From Falsiroseomonas selenitidurans (GTDB lineage Bacteria > Pseudomonadota > Alphaproteobacteria > Acetobacterales > Acetobacteraceae): a stretch of DNA of 55,546 bases. The DNA lies in contig NZ_JAAVNE010000036.1 in NCBI RefSeq assembly GCF_012103215.1, forward strand, positions 1 to 55,546, in the 5' to 3' direction. Below are positions 1 to 9,178 of the stretch, piece after piece; position 1 is the first letter of the stretch, and every line of letters starts with the position of its first letter. The notes below the pieces were generated by a model that was not told the origin of the DNA, ran no database searches, and saw only the letters and a list, made by a program, of their open reading frames with translations. The position numbers were made by a program, and so were the translations under genes.

Positions 1-9
1 CCGCCACCA

Positions 10-1920
10 TTGCCGCCCCCTCGCCAAGCACGAAGGACAGCGAATCACACTCGCCGTGACCGTGGGAACACTCATGAGTCACTGCAGGACGCCGGGCGTA
101 TTAGACTAATCCGCTTCAAGAAATTTACGAATACAGTGGTTAAATTGCATAGCCCCGGGATATCGTATCTGGCAGGGGGCAATAATTCTGGCAAATCGAC
201 TTTGCTACAAGCTGTTGCTGTTTGGGATTTTTGTCGATCGGTTCTTGAAAATGAACGTGGCATCAAGAGCCTTCTGACAGGCTACGGCGGACAAGGTCTT
301 GGTCTTGCCGACGATGAGTTTTCACCGATAGCTCTTGCAAGTTTGAAGCACCTTTGGACCAATCTAAAGAGCCAAATACCGGATGATGGATATTCATTGT
401 CAGTAGAATGTCGATGGCTCAATCCAAACAAAGAAGAACGCCATCTTAGACTCGCACTCGCGCTGACCAACGATAGGCTTTTTATAAAGCCGACTGCCTC
501 AAATCTAACCGCCAGTGACGCTTTGCCGTCAGTTGCCTATCTACCGCCATTCGCCGGCATTACTAGCCGCGAAAACAAAATGTCGGGCGCAGAGCGCCGG
601 GCCATGATCGGGCGCGGTCTGGCAGGCGGAATCATACGAAATCTTCTTCATGATATGCATCAAGATAATCTATCCGAGCGGGATAAACTGAAAATCGGGC
701 GGTCAAAAATTAAGAACTCTGATCTTGCACGGCTCCGGCAGTCCGATCCCTGGGAAATCCTCCAGACCGCACTTTCTACTAATTTTAACCTTCAACTTAA
801 CGTAGAACCATTTAACGATATTTTTCACACTTACATTAAAGTTAGCTGCACGAAGGTAACTCTAGATGACAATAAAATTAAACGAATTCCCGCGTATAAC
901 TCGCGAGATTTAATGGCGGAAGGCAGCGGCTTTTTACAATGGCTGAGTGTCTACGTCTTGGCGCTCAGCCCCAGCAACAGCACGCTGCTCTTGGATGAAC
1001 CAGATGCGCATCTGCATCCTGCCCTTCAAGCGCGGTTGGTTGAAACCTTGGAAGATATAGCGCAGAAGAATGGCAAGCAGATTCTTCTTGCGACTCACAG
1101 CACAGAAATACTTCGCACGGCAGAACATGCGAAAATATTGCAGTTTAGGGGCGGCACAGCGAAATATTTGAACCGTGACACACAAAAAATCGACCTGTTC
1201 ATAGGGCTTGGGAGTGACTATGCCCCCAAAATTGATCCACTTCGTCGACACAAAAAAATGCTTATTGTTGAAGCCGAGAGCGACGCGCGGCTCTTGACGA
1301 TTTGGGCGGAGAAGCTCGGCGTGAAATGGCCGCAAAACGTCATAATATGGCCATACACCGCAAGCAACAAGGACCGCAAACAATTGTTCATTCAACTGAA
1401 AGCTGAAATTCCGGATCTAGTTGCAGTTAGCTTGCGAGATCGGGACGACGAAAGTCCGAACTCTGTCGACAAAGAGACTTTGCGCGACAAATCAATAAAT
1501 TCACCGCAAGACTCGATCTATTTCCGAGTTTGGCGGCGCCGTCATATTGAGAATTACCTGCTTTCGCCGACAGCTATCGCACGCGCAGCAGGATGCAGCG
1601 TCGCAGCAGTTGAAAAATTCATGGCTGAACATGGGCTATTTGTACCTGAAAACTTTACCTCGCGCGATGTTGCCGCGTCAATGCTTGATGCGCGGGGCAA
1701 AGAAATAATGCAGGAATCGGAGCGATCAATCAAGCACGTCTTCGATATTTCAAGCACCGACATTGCCCGAAATATGGAACGGCAAGAAATCCCTGAAGAT
1801 GTAATCGTATTTATAAACTTGGTTTCATCGATCTGTGAGGGAAAATTGCCCCCAGGTCCGACTCAAGGCAACAAATCAATCGTGTCGCTCGCTCCGTTGC
1901 CAGGACATGAGCTTCTTTAG
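10..1920 (+). CDS. AAA ATPase-TOPRIM fusion protein, OLD/PARIS-like (start uncertain)
   Basis: Seen: an SMC/RecF-type ATPase half with Walker A GGNNSGKST (residues 56-64), Walker B LLLDEP (326-331) and an H-switch ATHS around His363. A TOPRIM-like half follows, with VEAESD (420-425), DRDD (477-480) and a RRHIENYLL stretch near 510. Known: this order occurs in OLD nucleases and in fused AriA-AriB (AAA_15 plus DUF4435) PARIS anti-phage proteins. The inferred role is an ATP-driven nuclease or phage sensor. The gene is clearly poorer in GC than everything downstream and uses AT-rich codons, so it was probably acquired. The frame is open to the left edge; the first 30 residues (proline and arginine-rich) look like host DNA. 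The true start may be a CTG near 82, may lie outside the window, or may be lost. No partner gene is visible. Confidence 0.75.
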   Translation: MPPPRQARRTANHTRRDRGNTHESLQDAGRIRLIRFKKFTNTVVKLHSPGISYLAGGNNSGKSTLLQAVAVWDFCRSVLENERGIKSLLTGYGGQGLGLADDEFSPIALASLKHLWTNLKSQIPDDGYSLSVECRWLNPNKEERHLRLALALTNDRLFIKPTASNLTASDALPSVAYLPPFAGITSRENKMSGAERRAMIGRGLAGGIIRNLLHDMHQDNLSERDKLKIGRSKIKNSDLARLRQSDPWEILQTALSTNFNLQLNVEPFNDIFHTYIKVSCTKVTLDDNKIKRIPAYNSRDLMAEGSGFLQWLSVYVLALSPSNSTLLLDEPDAHLHPALQARLVETLEDIAQKNGKQILLATHSTEILRTAEHAKILQFRGGTAKYLNRDTQKIDLFIGLGSDYAPKIDPLRRHKKMLIVEAESDARLLTIWAEKLGVKWPQNVIIWPYTASNKDRKQLFIQLKAEIPDLVAVSLRDRDDESPNSVDKETLRDKSINSPQDSIYFRVWRRRHIENYLLSPTAIARAAGCSVAAVEKFMAEHGLFVPENFTSRDVAASMLDARGKEIMQESERSIKHVFDISSTDIARNMERQEIPEDVIVFINLVSSICEGKLPPGPTQGNKSIVSLAPLPGHELL

Positions 1921-1960
1921 GATTGACGACCGCCCTCTCCCCCCTCCACCACTCCCCCCC

Positions 1961-2620
1961 ATGCCCAAGCTCCAAGCCGCCCAGATCCCCGTCACCCCCT
2001 TCCAGCAGAACTGCGCCCTGATCTGGGATGCCGAGACCCTGCGCGGCACGGTCATCGACCCGGGTGGCGAGGCGCCGCGCCTCCTCGCCGCCATCGCCAA
2101 GGCCGGCATCACCGTGGACAACATCCTGCTCACCCATGGCCATCTGGACCATGCCGGCGGGGCGGAGGCGTTGCGGGCGGCGCTTGCGGCAAGCCAGGGC
2201 GCGCCGGTGCCGCTCCTCGGCCCGCATCGGGATGATGAATTCCTGCTCTCGGGCATCGCCGCCCAGGCCCGGCAATACGGCATCGAGGGCCTGGCCGATG
2301 CCGCGCCCGACCGCTTCCTGGAGGAAGGGGAGGTGGTCTCCATCGCCGGCCAGCCCTTCGGCGTGCTGCATTGCCCGGGCCATGCGCCCGGCCATGTGGT
2401 CTTCGTCAGCCAGGCGCTCGGCTTCGCGGTGGTGGGGGATGTGCTGTTCCGCGGCTCCATCGGCCGCACGGATTTCCCCTATGGCGACCATGCGGCGCTG
2501 ATCCACGCCATCGCCACCAAGCTGCTGCCGCTGGGGGATGAGATGCGCTTCCTCTGCGGCCATGGGCCGGGGTCCACCTTCGGGGCGGAGCGGAAGGGGA
2601 ACCCGTTTCTGAAGGGGTAG
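1961..2620 (+). CDS. Metallo-beta-lactamase fold hydrolase (glyoxalase II-like)
   Basis: A 219-residue protein of the metallo-beta-lactamase superfamily. The THGHLDH motif near residue 54 gives the HxHxDH zinc ligands. Further ligands are the His in CPGHAPGH, the Asp in VVGDVLF and the His in LCGHGPG. The short length and the GRTDFPYGD segment match the YcbL/GloB-like hydrolases that act on glutathione thioesters such as S-lactoylglutathione; the exact substrate is not shown. The ATG at 1961 was chosen because MPKLQAAQIPVTPFQQN is the normal family N-terminus; the frame is open further upstream inside the previous gene. GC content jumps back to host level here. Confidence 0.85.
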   Translation: MPKLQAAQIPVTPFQQNCALIWDAETLRGTVIDPGGEAPRLLAAIAKAGITVDNILLTHGHLDHAGGAEALRAALAASQGAPVPLLGPHRDDEFLLSGIAAQARQYGIEGLADAAPDRFLEEGEVVSIAGQPFGVLHCPGHAPGHVVFVSQALGFAVVGDVLFRGSIGRTDFPYGDHAALIHAIATKLLPLGDEMRFLCGHGPGSTFGAERKGNPFLKG

Positions 2621-2646
2621 CGCCGGCCCCCCGCCCCCAGGGGCCG

Positions 2647-3504
2647 TCAGGCGGGGCGGGTGGCAGCGCGTTCGCTCATGATGCAGGCGAAGACCACCAG
2701 CGCGGCGCCGGCCAGCATCGGCCCGCCGGGCACCAGCCCCCAGATGAGAAAATCCCAGCCCAGGCTCCACACCAGCCCGGAATAGCCGAAGGGCGCCAGC
2801 CGCGCCGCATCCGCATGGCGGAAGGCCTCGGCCAGGGCCACCGTCGCCGCCCCCACCAGCAGCCCGTTGCCCAGCATCTGCGCCAGGGACAGCGCGGTGG
2901 GCGCCGTCCAGCTCGCCACCCCCGGCACCGCCATCACCGCCAGCCCGAGCAGGGATGGCCAGACCAGCACGCGGCCGATCCCCGGCTCCCCCCGCAGCTT
3001 GCGGTTCAGGATGAAGACGGCGGAATAGCACAGCGTGCCGCCCAGCGCGTAGGCGTAGCCCAGCAGCGGCCCGCCCGCGGCCCCGGCCAGCCCCGGCGCC
3101 AGCCCCAGCGCCACGCCGCCGAAGCCCACCGCGCACCAGGCCCAGGCGGCGGGGCGCGGCCGTTCCCCCAGCAGCCAGGCGGACAGCAGCAGCACCAGGA
3201 AGGGGGAGGTGAAGAACACCAGGTAGCCCTCCGCCAGCGGCAGGCGGGAGAAGGCCTGGAAGAAGCAGATGGCGCTGCCCAGCATCACCACGGCACGAAG
3301 GGCGTGCAGCCGCGGGAAGCGCGTGGTCAGCGGGCCGCCCCAGCCGGGCCAGATCCGCCGCGCCAGCCACACCGCCAGCAGCAGCGCCGCGAAGCGCACC
3401 AGCAGCACCTGCCACACCGGATGCCCGGCGGACAGCAGCTTGTTGTTCGCGTCCAGCAATCCGAACAGGCCGATCCCGGCCAGCATCAGCGCGGGACCGC
3501 GCAC
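2647..3504 (-). CDS. DMT-superfamily (EamA) transporter
   Basis: A 285-residue membrane protein with about ten hydrophobic segments arranged as two EamA repeats, the layout of drug/metabolite exporters of the RhaT/YdcZ/S-adenosylmethionine carrier type. The substrate cannot be read from sequence. The GTG at 3504 was chosen because a ggggagg ribosome site lies just upstream and the protein then begins with its first membrane helix; the frame stays open another 42 codons without looking protein-like. It converges on the metallo-hydrolase gene. Confidence 0.8.
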   Translation of the reverse strand: MRGPALMLAGIGLFGLLDANNKLLSAGHPVWQVLLVRFAALLLAVWLARRIWPGWGGPLTTRFPRLHALRAVVMLGSAICFFQAFSRLPLAEGYLVFFTSPFLVLLLSAWLLGERPRPAAWAWCAVGFGGVALGLAPGLAGAAGGPLLGYAYALGGTLCYSAVFILNRKLRGEPGIGRVLVWPSLLGLAVMAVPGVASWTAPTALSLAQMLGNGLLVGAATVALAEAFRHADAARLAPFGYSGLVWSLGWDFLIWGLVPGGPMLAGAALVVFACIMSERAATRPA

Positions 3505-3641
3505 ATCATCCCTCCCCCGGTTAAGGCGCGGGTTGTGGCGCCGCGCCGCATCGCTGGCAATCTCGGCTTCGGCGACCGATGGCCGAATTGTGCGCTGCAC
3601 GCTTCCCCTCGGCGCGCATTGCAGGCACAAGCCGCCGCGCC

Positions 3642-4709
3642 ATGACCCCGCAACTCGCCTCCGTGCTGATGCCGCTGATCCGCGGCATGGACCCCGAACG
3701 TGCGCATGACCTCGCGCTGCGCGCGCTTCGCTTCGGCCTGGCCGGGGCGGACCGCAGCGCGGACGACCCGCTGCTGGCCACCCGTGCGCTGGGCCTCGAT
3801 TTCCGCAACCCCATCGGCCTCGCCGCCGGCTTCGACAAATCGGCGGTCGCCGTGGCGCCGCTGATGCGGCTGGGCTTCGGCTTCGTGGAAGCCGGCTCCG
3901 TCACCCCCCGCCCGCAATTCGGCAACCCGAAGCCCCGCCTGTTCCGGCTGGTGGAGGACCGGGCGGTGATCAACCGGATGGGCATGAACAATGCCGGCCT
4001 GGCGCCCTTCCTGGCGCGGCTGGCGCAGCTGCCGGCCGCGCGGCCGGCGGTGCTGGGCGTGAACATCGCCATCAACAAGGACAATGCGGCGCCGCTGCGG
4101 GATTATCCGGCGCTCTATGCCGCCGTCGCGCCGCATGCCGCCTATGTCGCGATCAACGTCTCCTCCCCCAACACGCCCGGCCTGCGCGACCTGCAGGGGG
4201 AGGCGATGCTGCGGGACATCCTGGCGGCGCTGGCCGAGACCCGTGACGGCCTGGCCGGCCCGCGCCCGCCCATCCTGGTGAAGATCGCCCCCGACCTCTC
4301 CCAGGGTGCGGTGGAGCCGGTGGTGGAGGCGGTGGTGACCCAGGGGATGCAGGGGCTGATCGTCTCCAACACCACCATCGCCCGGCCGGCGCCGCTGCGC
4401 TCGGCGCAGAAATCCCAGGCCGGCGGGCTTTCCGGCCCGCCGCTGCGCGCACCCTCGACCGAGATGCTGAAGCGCGTGGCGCGGCTGGCGCGCGGCCGCG
4501 GCCTCACGCTCATCGGCTGCGGCGGCGTCGGTTCGGGCGCCGATGCGCTGGAGAAGATCCGCGCCGGCGCCGCGCTGGTGCAGCTCTATGCCGCCTTCGC
4601 CTATGACGGGCCGGCGCTGATCCCGCGCCTCAAGCGGGAATTGGCGGCGGCGCTGCGGCGCGATGGCTTCCGCCATGTTTCAGAGGCCGTGGGGGTGGAT
4701 GCGCAATGA
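3642..4709 (+). CDS. pyrD: Dihydroorotate dehydrogenase (quinone), class 2
   Basis: A 355-residue enzyme oxidising dihydroorotate to orotate in pyrimidine synthesis and passing electrons to membrane quinones through FMN. Seen: the class 2 N-terminal helices (LMPLIRGMDPERAHDLAL), NPIGLAAGFDK, the active-site stretch VNVSSPNTPGLR read here as INVSSPNTPGLR with the catalytic Ser, and the phosphate-binding GCGGV followed by GADALEKIRAGA. The start at 3642 gives the normal class 2 N-terminus. It overlaps the next gene by ATGA, so the two are very likely co-transcribed and translationally coupled. Confidence 0.95.
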   Translation: MTPQLASVLMPLIRGMDPERAHDLALRALRFGLAGADRSADDPLLATRALGLDFRNPIGLAAGFDKSAVAVAPLMRLGFGFVEAGSVTPRPQFGNPKPRLFRLVEDRAVINRMGMNNAGLAPFLARLAQLPAARPAVLGVNIAINKDNAAPLRDYPALYAAVAPHAAYVAINVSSPNTPGLRDLQGEAMLRDILAALAETRDGLAGPRPPILVKIAPDLSQGAVEPVVEAVVTQGMQGLIVSNTTIARPAPLRSAQKSQAGGLSGPPLRAPSTEMLKRVARLARGRGLTLIGCGGVGSGADALEKIRAGAALVQLYAAFAYDGPALIPRLKRELAAALRRDGFRHVSEAVGVDAQ

Positions 4710-5569
4710 AGGTTCTGGACGGTGTCGCCGCGCTGGCGGCGGATTATGATGGCTTCATCCTGGACCTCTGGGGCGTGGTGCATGATGGCCGCCGCCCCTA
4801 CCCGGGTGTCGCGGAGGCGCTGGGCCGGCTGAAGGCGCAGGGCAAGCGCATCGCCTTCCTCTCCAACGCGCCGCGCCGGTCCTTCGTGGTGGATGCGCTG
4901 CTGACGGGGATGGGCCTGGACCGGGCGCTGTGGGACGGCACCATGACCTCCGGCGAGATCGCCTGGCGCCACCTGAAGCACCGCGAGCGCGCGGATTTCC
5001 GGGCGCTGGGCGTCAAGGCGCTGCATATCGGCCCGGAACGCGACCTCTCCGTGCCGGCGGACACCGATGTGGTGCTGGTGCGGACGGCAGATGAGGCCGA
5101 CTTCGTGCTGAACACGGGGCCGGAGCCGGCGCGCGGCAACCATGACATCGAGCCCTACCGCCCGGCGCTGGAAGCCTGCGCGGCGCGGCGCCTGCCGATG
5201 CTCTGCGTCAATCCGGACCGGCATGTGATGGTGGGCGATGAGCGGGTGATCTGCGCCGGGGCGCTGGCCGACCTGTACCGGGACCTCGGCGGGCCGCAGG
5301 CGATCGAGATCGGCAAGCCGGACCCGGATTGCTACCCGCCGGTGCTGGAACTGCTCGGCCTGACGGACCGCGCCCGCGTGGTGGCCATCGGCGACAGCCC
5401 GCACACGGACCTCGCCGGCGCCCAGGCCGCCGGCATCGATGCGGTCTGGGCGCTGACCGGTCTCGCCGCGCACGCGCATGGCGAAAGCCCGGACCCGGTG
5501 CGGCTGGCGGCGGTGGCGGCGGCCGAGGGCGTGCGGCCCGTCGCCGCGCTGATGGGCCTGCGCTGGTAG
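4706..5569 (+). CDS. HAD-superfamily class IIA hydrolase (TIGR01459-like)
   Basis: A 287-residue HAD phosphatase. Motif I is DGFILDLWGVVHDG near residue 15, motif II is LSNAPRR, and motifs III/IV are the Lys of EIGKPDPDCY and GDSPHTDLAGA. The large C2-type cap between motifs II and III makes it class IIA, like NagD and 4-nitrophenylphosphatase-like proteins. The exact subfamily resembles TIGR01459, common in alphaproteobacteria, whose substrate is not established. Translational coupling to pyrD hints at a nucleotide or sugar-phosphate substrate, which is inference. Confidence 0.85.
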   Translation: MKVLDGVAALAADYDGFILDLWGVVHDGRRPYPGVAEALGRLKAQGKRIAFLSNAPRRSFVVDALLTGMGLDRALWDGTMTSGEIAWRHLKHRERADFRALGVKALHIGPERDLSVPADTDVVLVRTADEADFVLNTGPEPARGNHDIEPYRPALEACAARRLPMLCVNPDRHVMVGDERVICAGALADLYRDLGGPQAIEIGKPDPDCYPPVLELLGLTDRARVVAIGDSPHTDLAGAQAAGIDAVWALTGLAAHAHGESPDPVRLAAVAAAEGVRPVAALMGLRW

Positions 5570-5601
5570 GCGGGGCGGGGCCGGGCCTACACTCCCACCC
5601 C

Positions 5602-6822
5602 GTGAAGCCCCAACCCGCCCCCGGCACCGCCGGCCTGCCGCGCCCGCCCGCCCTGCGGCCGCCGATCTGGCTGCTGGTGGCGATGATCGCCATCGGCCCC
5701 TTCACCATGCAGGTGCTGGTGCCCTCCCTGCCCGCCATGGGGCGGGACCTCGGCGCCAGCACGGCGATGGTGCAGCTGACCGTCACGCTGTACCTGCTGG
5801 GGGTCGGCGCCGGGCAGCTGGTCTATGGCCCGCTGTCGGACCGCTTCGGGCGGCGGCCGCTGCTGATGGGCGGGCTCGCGCTGTATGCGCTGGCTTCGCT
5901 GGCGGCGGCGCTGGCGGGGGGCATCGGCGCGCTGGTGGCGGCGCGGGTGGCGCAGGCGGTCGGGGCCTGCGCCGGGGTGGTGCTGACCCGTGCCGTGATC
6001 CGCGACGTCTGGCCGCGCGACCAGGCGGCCAGCGTGCTGGGCTACGTCACCATGGGCATGACCATCGCGCCGATGCTGGCGCCGATCCTGGGCAGCGTGC
6101 TGGAACAGGCCTTCGGCTGGCGCACCAGCATGTGGGCCTGCCTGGCCTTCGGCCTGCCGCTGGCGCTGGTGGCCTGGCTGCGGCTGCCGGAGACGCTGGC
6201 GGTGCCGCAGAGCCTGCCCGGCCTGTCCGCCATCTGGGGCGCCTATCGCAGCCTGTGGGCGGTGCCGGCCTTCCGCGCCTATACCGCGCTGACCGCCTGC
6301 GCCACCGGCATCTTCTTCGCCTTCCTCGGCGGCGCGCCCTATGTGGTGGTGCAGGGCATGGGCTATTCGCCGGTGCAGTTCGCCTTTGCCTTCGCCGCCA
6401 TCTCCGTGTTCTTCGCCGGCGGCAACTGGCTGGCCGGGCGGCTTTCGGCGCGGCTCGGCATCCTGCGCATGCTGGTGGTCGGCACCTCCGTCACCACGCT
6501 GGGCGCGGTGGGGGCGGCCATCGCCATGGCGGCCTTCCCGCCGCACATCCTGGTGTTCTTCGTGCCCATGGCGGCGGTGGCGGTGGGCAATGGCATGACG
6601 CAGCCCAACGCCATCGCCGGTGCGCTGAGCGCCAAGCCGCAACTGGCTGGCACCGCCTCCGCCCTGGTGGGCGCGTTGCAGATGGGCTTCGGCGCGCTGC
6701 TGACCTTCGTGGTCGGGCTGGTGGAATATGGCAGCGGGCTCGGCACCTCCCTCACCATGGCGGCGACGGGGGTGGGCTGCTTCATGGCGCTGCGCGGGGC
6801 CCGCCGCGCCTCGGGCGGCTGA
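5602..6822 (+). CDS. MFS exporter, Bcr/CflA family
   Basis: A 406-residue major facilitator with about twelve transmembrane segments. Seen: the loop 2-3 motif GPLSDRFGRRPLL and the drug-exporter N-terminus IGPFTMQVLVPSLPAMGRDL typical of Bcr/CflA bicyclomycin or chloramphenicol exporters. The likely role is proton-driven efflux; the substrate is unknown. The GTG at 5602 is the only start that retains the first membrane helix. No clear ribosome site precedes it, and it sits 32 bases after the HAD gene, so it may be the last gene of the pyrD operon. Confidence 0.85.
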   Translation: MKPQPAPGTAGLPRPPALRPPIWLLVAMIAIGPFTMQVLVPSLPAMGRDLGASTAMVQLTVTLYLLGVGAGQLVYGPLSDRFGRRPLLMGGLALYALASLAAALAGGIGALVAARVAQAVGACAGVVLTRAVIRDVWPRDQAASVLGYVTMGMTIAPMLAPILGSVLEQAFGWRTSMWACLAFGLPLALVAWLRLPETLAVPQSLPGLSAIWGAYRSLWAVPAFRAYTALTACATGIFFAFLGGAPYVVVQGMGYSPVQFAFAFAAISVFFAGGNWLAGRLSARLGILRMLVVGTSVTTLGAVGAAIAMAAFPPHILVFFVPMAAVAVGNGMTQPNAIAGALSAKPQLAGTASALVGALQMGFGALLTFVVGLVEYGSGLGTSLTMAATGVGCFMALRGARRASGG

Positions 6823-6941
6823 GACGTGGCGCCCAAGGTTCCGAGCCGCGGCCCGTGCCGCGAAGCCAAGGGGCGGGGACGCGGCCTGCCCGTCATGTGG
6901 GGGCCATCATGGTGAAACCTTCCTGCGCCGGGCATGACGCG

Positions 6942-7958
6942 ATGCGCCGCGCCCTGGCCCTGCTGCTGGCGCTTCTGCTGGCCGCGCCGGCGCTGGCGCA
7001 GCCGGAGCCCGCACGCCGGGTGCCGGCGCAGCAGCGCCGCAGCCTGGCGGAGCGCCCGGTGGTGCCGGGCGAGCCCGTCAGCTTCCCCAGCCGCACCCCC
7101 TCCGGCCCCAGCGCCCTGCTGGCCGGGGAAGGCGCACCGGCCACCATCCGTGCCTGGCTGACGGTGCCGGCGGGTGCCACGGGCCCCTTGCCTGCCATGG
7201 TCATCGCCCATGGCAGCGGCGGCATCCTGCCGGGGCGGGAGGTCGACTGGGCCGCCCGTCTGCAGGCGCTGGGCCTGGCGACGCTGGTGGTGGACAGTTT
7301 CGGCCCCCGCGGGGTGGCGGCGACGGGTGACGACCAGTCCCGCCTGCCGCTGGCCGCCAGCATCGCCGACCATGTCGCGGCGCTGGCCTTCCTGGCGGCC
7401 GATCCGCGCATCGATGCGGCGCGAATCGGCATCATCGGCTTCTCCAAGGGCGGGCAGATGGCGCTGTACACGGCGCTGGAGCCCTTCGCGCGCGGGGCCG
7501 GCGGGGCGCGCTATGCGCTGCACATCGCGCTCTATGCCTCCTGCTCCATCCCCTATTTCGCCCCGGCGGTGACCGGCGCGCCGGTGGTCTTCCTGCTGGG
7601 CGGGGCGGATGACTACACCCCGGCCGCGCCCTGCGCCCGCTACGCGGACTGGTTCGCGGCGCGTGGTGCCCCGGTGCGCCAGGTGGTGTTCCCCGGCGCG
7701 CATCACGGCTTCGACCTGCCGACGCCACCGCGCTTCCTGCCCCGCGCGCAATCCGCCCGCGCCTGCGACCTGGACCTGCACCTGGAACCGGCGGGCGCCG
7801 CGCGGCGCGACGGCACGCCACTGCCGGCCGAGGCCATCGGCGCCACGCTGCGCGCCTGCATGGAATACGGCGCCACCTTCGGCGGCGACGCGACGGCGCT
7901 GGCGGGCGCGGTGGCGGAGGTGACGGCGGCGGTACGGGCGCATCTGCTGGCGCGGTAG
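6942..7958 (+). CDS. Secreted dienelactone hydrolase-family protein
   Basis: A 338-residue alpha/beta hydrolase with a Sec signal peptide (MRRALALLL to ALAQ). Seen: an oxyanion segment IAHGSGGI, the nucleophile elbow GFSKGG, an acid in GGADDYTP and the catalytic His in GAHHGFD. The nucleophile is Ser rather than the Cys of classical dienelactone hydrolase, which fits many exported members. The substrate is unknown, probably an ester, lactone or depsipeptide outside the cytoplasm. An in-frame ATG at 6909 with a gggg stretch before it is an alternative start; 6942 was preferred because it gives a clean signal peptide. Confidence 0.8.
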   Translation: MRRALALLLALLLAAPALAQPEPARRVPAQQRRSLAERPVVPGEPVSFPSRTPSGPSALLAGEGAPATIRAWLTVPAGATGPLPAMVIAHGSGGILPGREVDWAARLQALGLATLVVDSFGPRGVAATGDDQSRLPLAASIADHVAALAFLAADPRIDAARIGIIGFSKGGQMALYTALEPFARGAGGARYALHIALYASCSIPYFAPAVTGAPVVFLLGGADDYTPAAPCARYADWFAARGAPVRQVVFPGAHHGFDLPTPPRFLPRAQSARACDLDLHLEPAGAARRDGTPLPAEAIGATLRACMEYGATFGGDATALAGAVAEVTAAVRAHLLAR

Positions 7959-7987
7959 GCGGGTGGGACGATCAGGGAGAGCCGGCA

Positions 7988-8197
7988 ATGGGCGACCGCT
8001 ACATGCAGGACCAGGCCGAGGCGCTGGCGCAGCACCTGCGGCTGAATGATGGGAAATCCGGCTACGTCGAAGCGACGGCGGATGGTTTTCGCGTGTTCCT
8101 GCGCCGGAAGTGGCCCGGCAAGCCCCTGATGAGCTGGGACGGGCTGCCGGTGGAGTGGAACGAGAATGTGGGGACGCACAAGGCGAGTGGGCGGTAG
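7988..8197 (+). CDS. Small conserved-looking hypothetical protein (69 aa)
   Basis: A 69-residue soluble protein with a good ribosome site (agggaga) eight or nine bases before its ATG. It reads as an amphipathic helix (QAEALAQHLRL) followed by short strands (GYVEATADGFRVFLRR). No known motif is visible. Its position right after the secreted hydrolase suggests co-transcription. It ends three bases from the convergent deacylase gene. Confidence 0.6.
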   Translation: MGDRYMQDQAEALAQHLRLNDGKSGYVEATADGFRVFLRRKWPGKPLMSWDGLPVEWNENVGTHKASGR

Positions 8198-8200
8198 CCC

Positions 8201-9178
8201 CTACCCCTCGAACCGCGCCAGCCGCACCGCGGTGTGCCCGCGCATCGCGTGCGGGCTCGGCATCACCAGCAGGCAGTCGTCATGCGGGGTGCGCACCTCC
8301 GCCTCCCCATCCAGGGCGATCAGCGTGTTGCGGCGGGGGATCACCTCGCCGCCGCGGTAGTCGCGCAGGAAGGCGAAGGCGCTGGTGGTCGCCGTCACCG
8401 TGCGCGTCACCCGCGCCAGCCGTCCCGGCGGCAAGGGCGCATCCGGCGGCAGGGCCGCGGCTTCCTCCGCCATGCCGAGGTGCCGCAGCAGCCGGGCGGC
8501 GGCCTGCTCCATCTGCACCAGCGTCTCCGGCTGCCAATGCGGCCCGGCTTCCAGCAGCAGGGCGGCGGCCTCGGCGCCGAAATGGCCGTGGTCGATCATC
8601 CGCATGCCCGCCGCATGGCCATCATCCGCCACCACCAGCGGCGGCGTGCCGATCGCCTGCCCCAGGGCGCGGGACGCCGCACCGGGACCGGACAGGAACA
8701 GCGGGTCCGAGGGCCACAGCATGGAATGCAGGTCCAGCAGCACATCCACCTGCGCCAGCAGCGGCAGCAGCGCCCGCGCCCGGTCCAGTTCCGTGGAGCG
8801 CCGGGCGCCGCCCAGCAGCGTCGGCGCCCAGACCCGGTTGAGATCCTCGTCCACGAAGCGGCTGGCCGTCGGGTCCGCCGGGTCGAAGCGCTCCAGCGCC
8901 GCCAGATTGGCGAAGACCAGCGTCAGCCGCCCGCGACGCGGCCGCACCCTGTCCCGCAGCCAGCGTTCCAGCAGCAGCGCCCCGGCGATCTCATTGCCAT
9001 GCACCCCGGCGGAGACCATCAGATGCGGCCCGGGCTCGGCGCCGGCGAAGTGCCAGGCGCCGGGGATGCCACCATTGCCGGCGCGCCAGCGCCCGCCCTC
9101 CGGCCGCGGCAGCCGGACCTCCAGCGGCGGCAGGCCGATCTCGGCCAGCCGGCCGGGCATGGCCCGGTCGCCGCTCAT
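8201..9178 (-). CDS. Succinylglutamate desuccinylase/aspartoacylase-family deacylase
   Basis: A 325-residue zinc carboxypeptidase-fold amidohydrolase. The zinc site is visible as GVHGNEIAG (His and Glu) and the later DLHSM His; the catalytic Glu is probably in LLLEAGPH. Known relatives remove succinyl or acetyl groups from amino acids (AstE, aspartoacylase) or remodel other N-acyl compounds. Its start overlaps the stop of argE by ATGA, so the two deacylases form one operon with argE first. Together they suggest use of N-acylated amino acids, although the precise acyl donor is not shown. Confidence 0.85.
   Translation of the reverse strand: MSGDRAMPGRLAEIGLPPLEVRLPRPEGGRWRAGNGGIPGAWHFAGAEPGPHLMVSAGVHGNEIAGALLLERWLRDRVRPRRGRLTLVFANLAALERFDPADPTASRFVDEDLNRVWAPTLLGGARRSTELDRARALLPLLAQVDVLLDLHSMLWPSDPLFLSGPGAASRALGQAIGTPPLVVADDGHAAGMRMIDHGHFGAEAAALLLEAGPHWQPETLVQMEQAAARLLRHLGMAEEAAALPPDAPLPPGRLARVTRTVTATTSAFAFLRDYRGGEVIPRRNTLIALDGEAEVRTPHDDCLLVMPSPHAMRGHTAVRLARFEG

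Noticed and set aside
1811..3415. A 534-codon open frame on the - strand
   Set aside because: Shadow of the metallo-hydrolase and DMT genes; composition is Ala, Gly and Arg-rich with no motif, and the real DMT transporter is in another frame.
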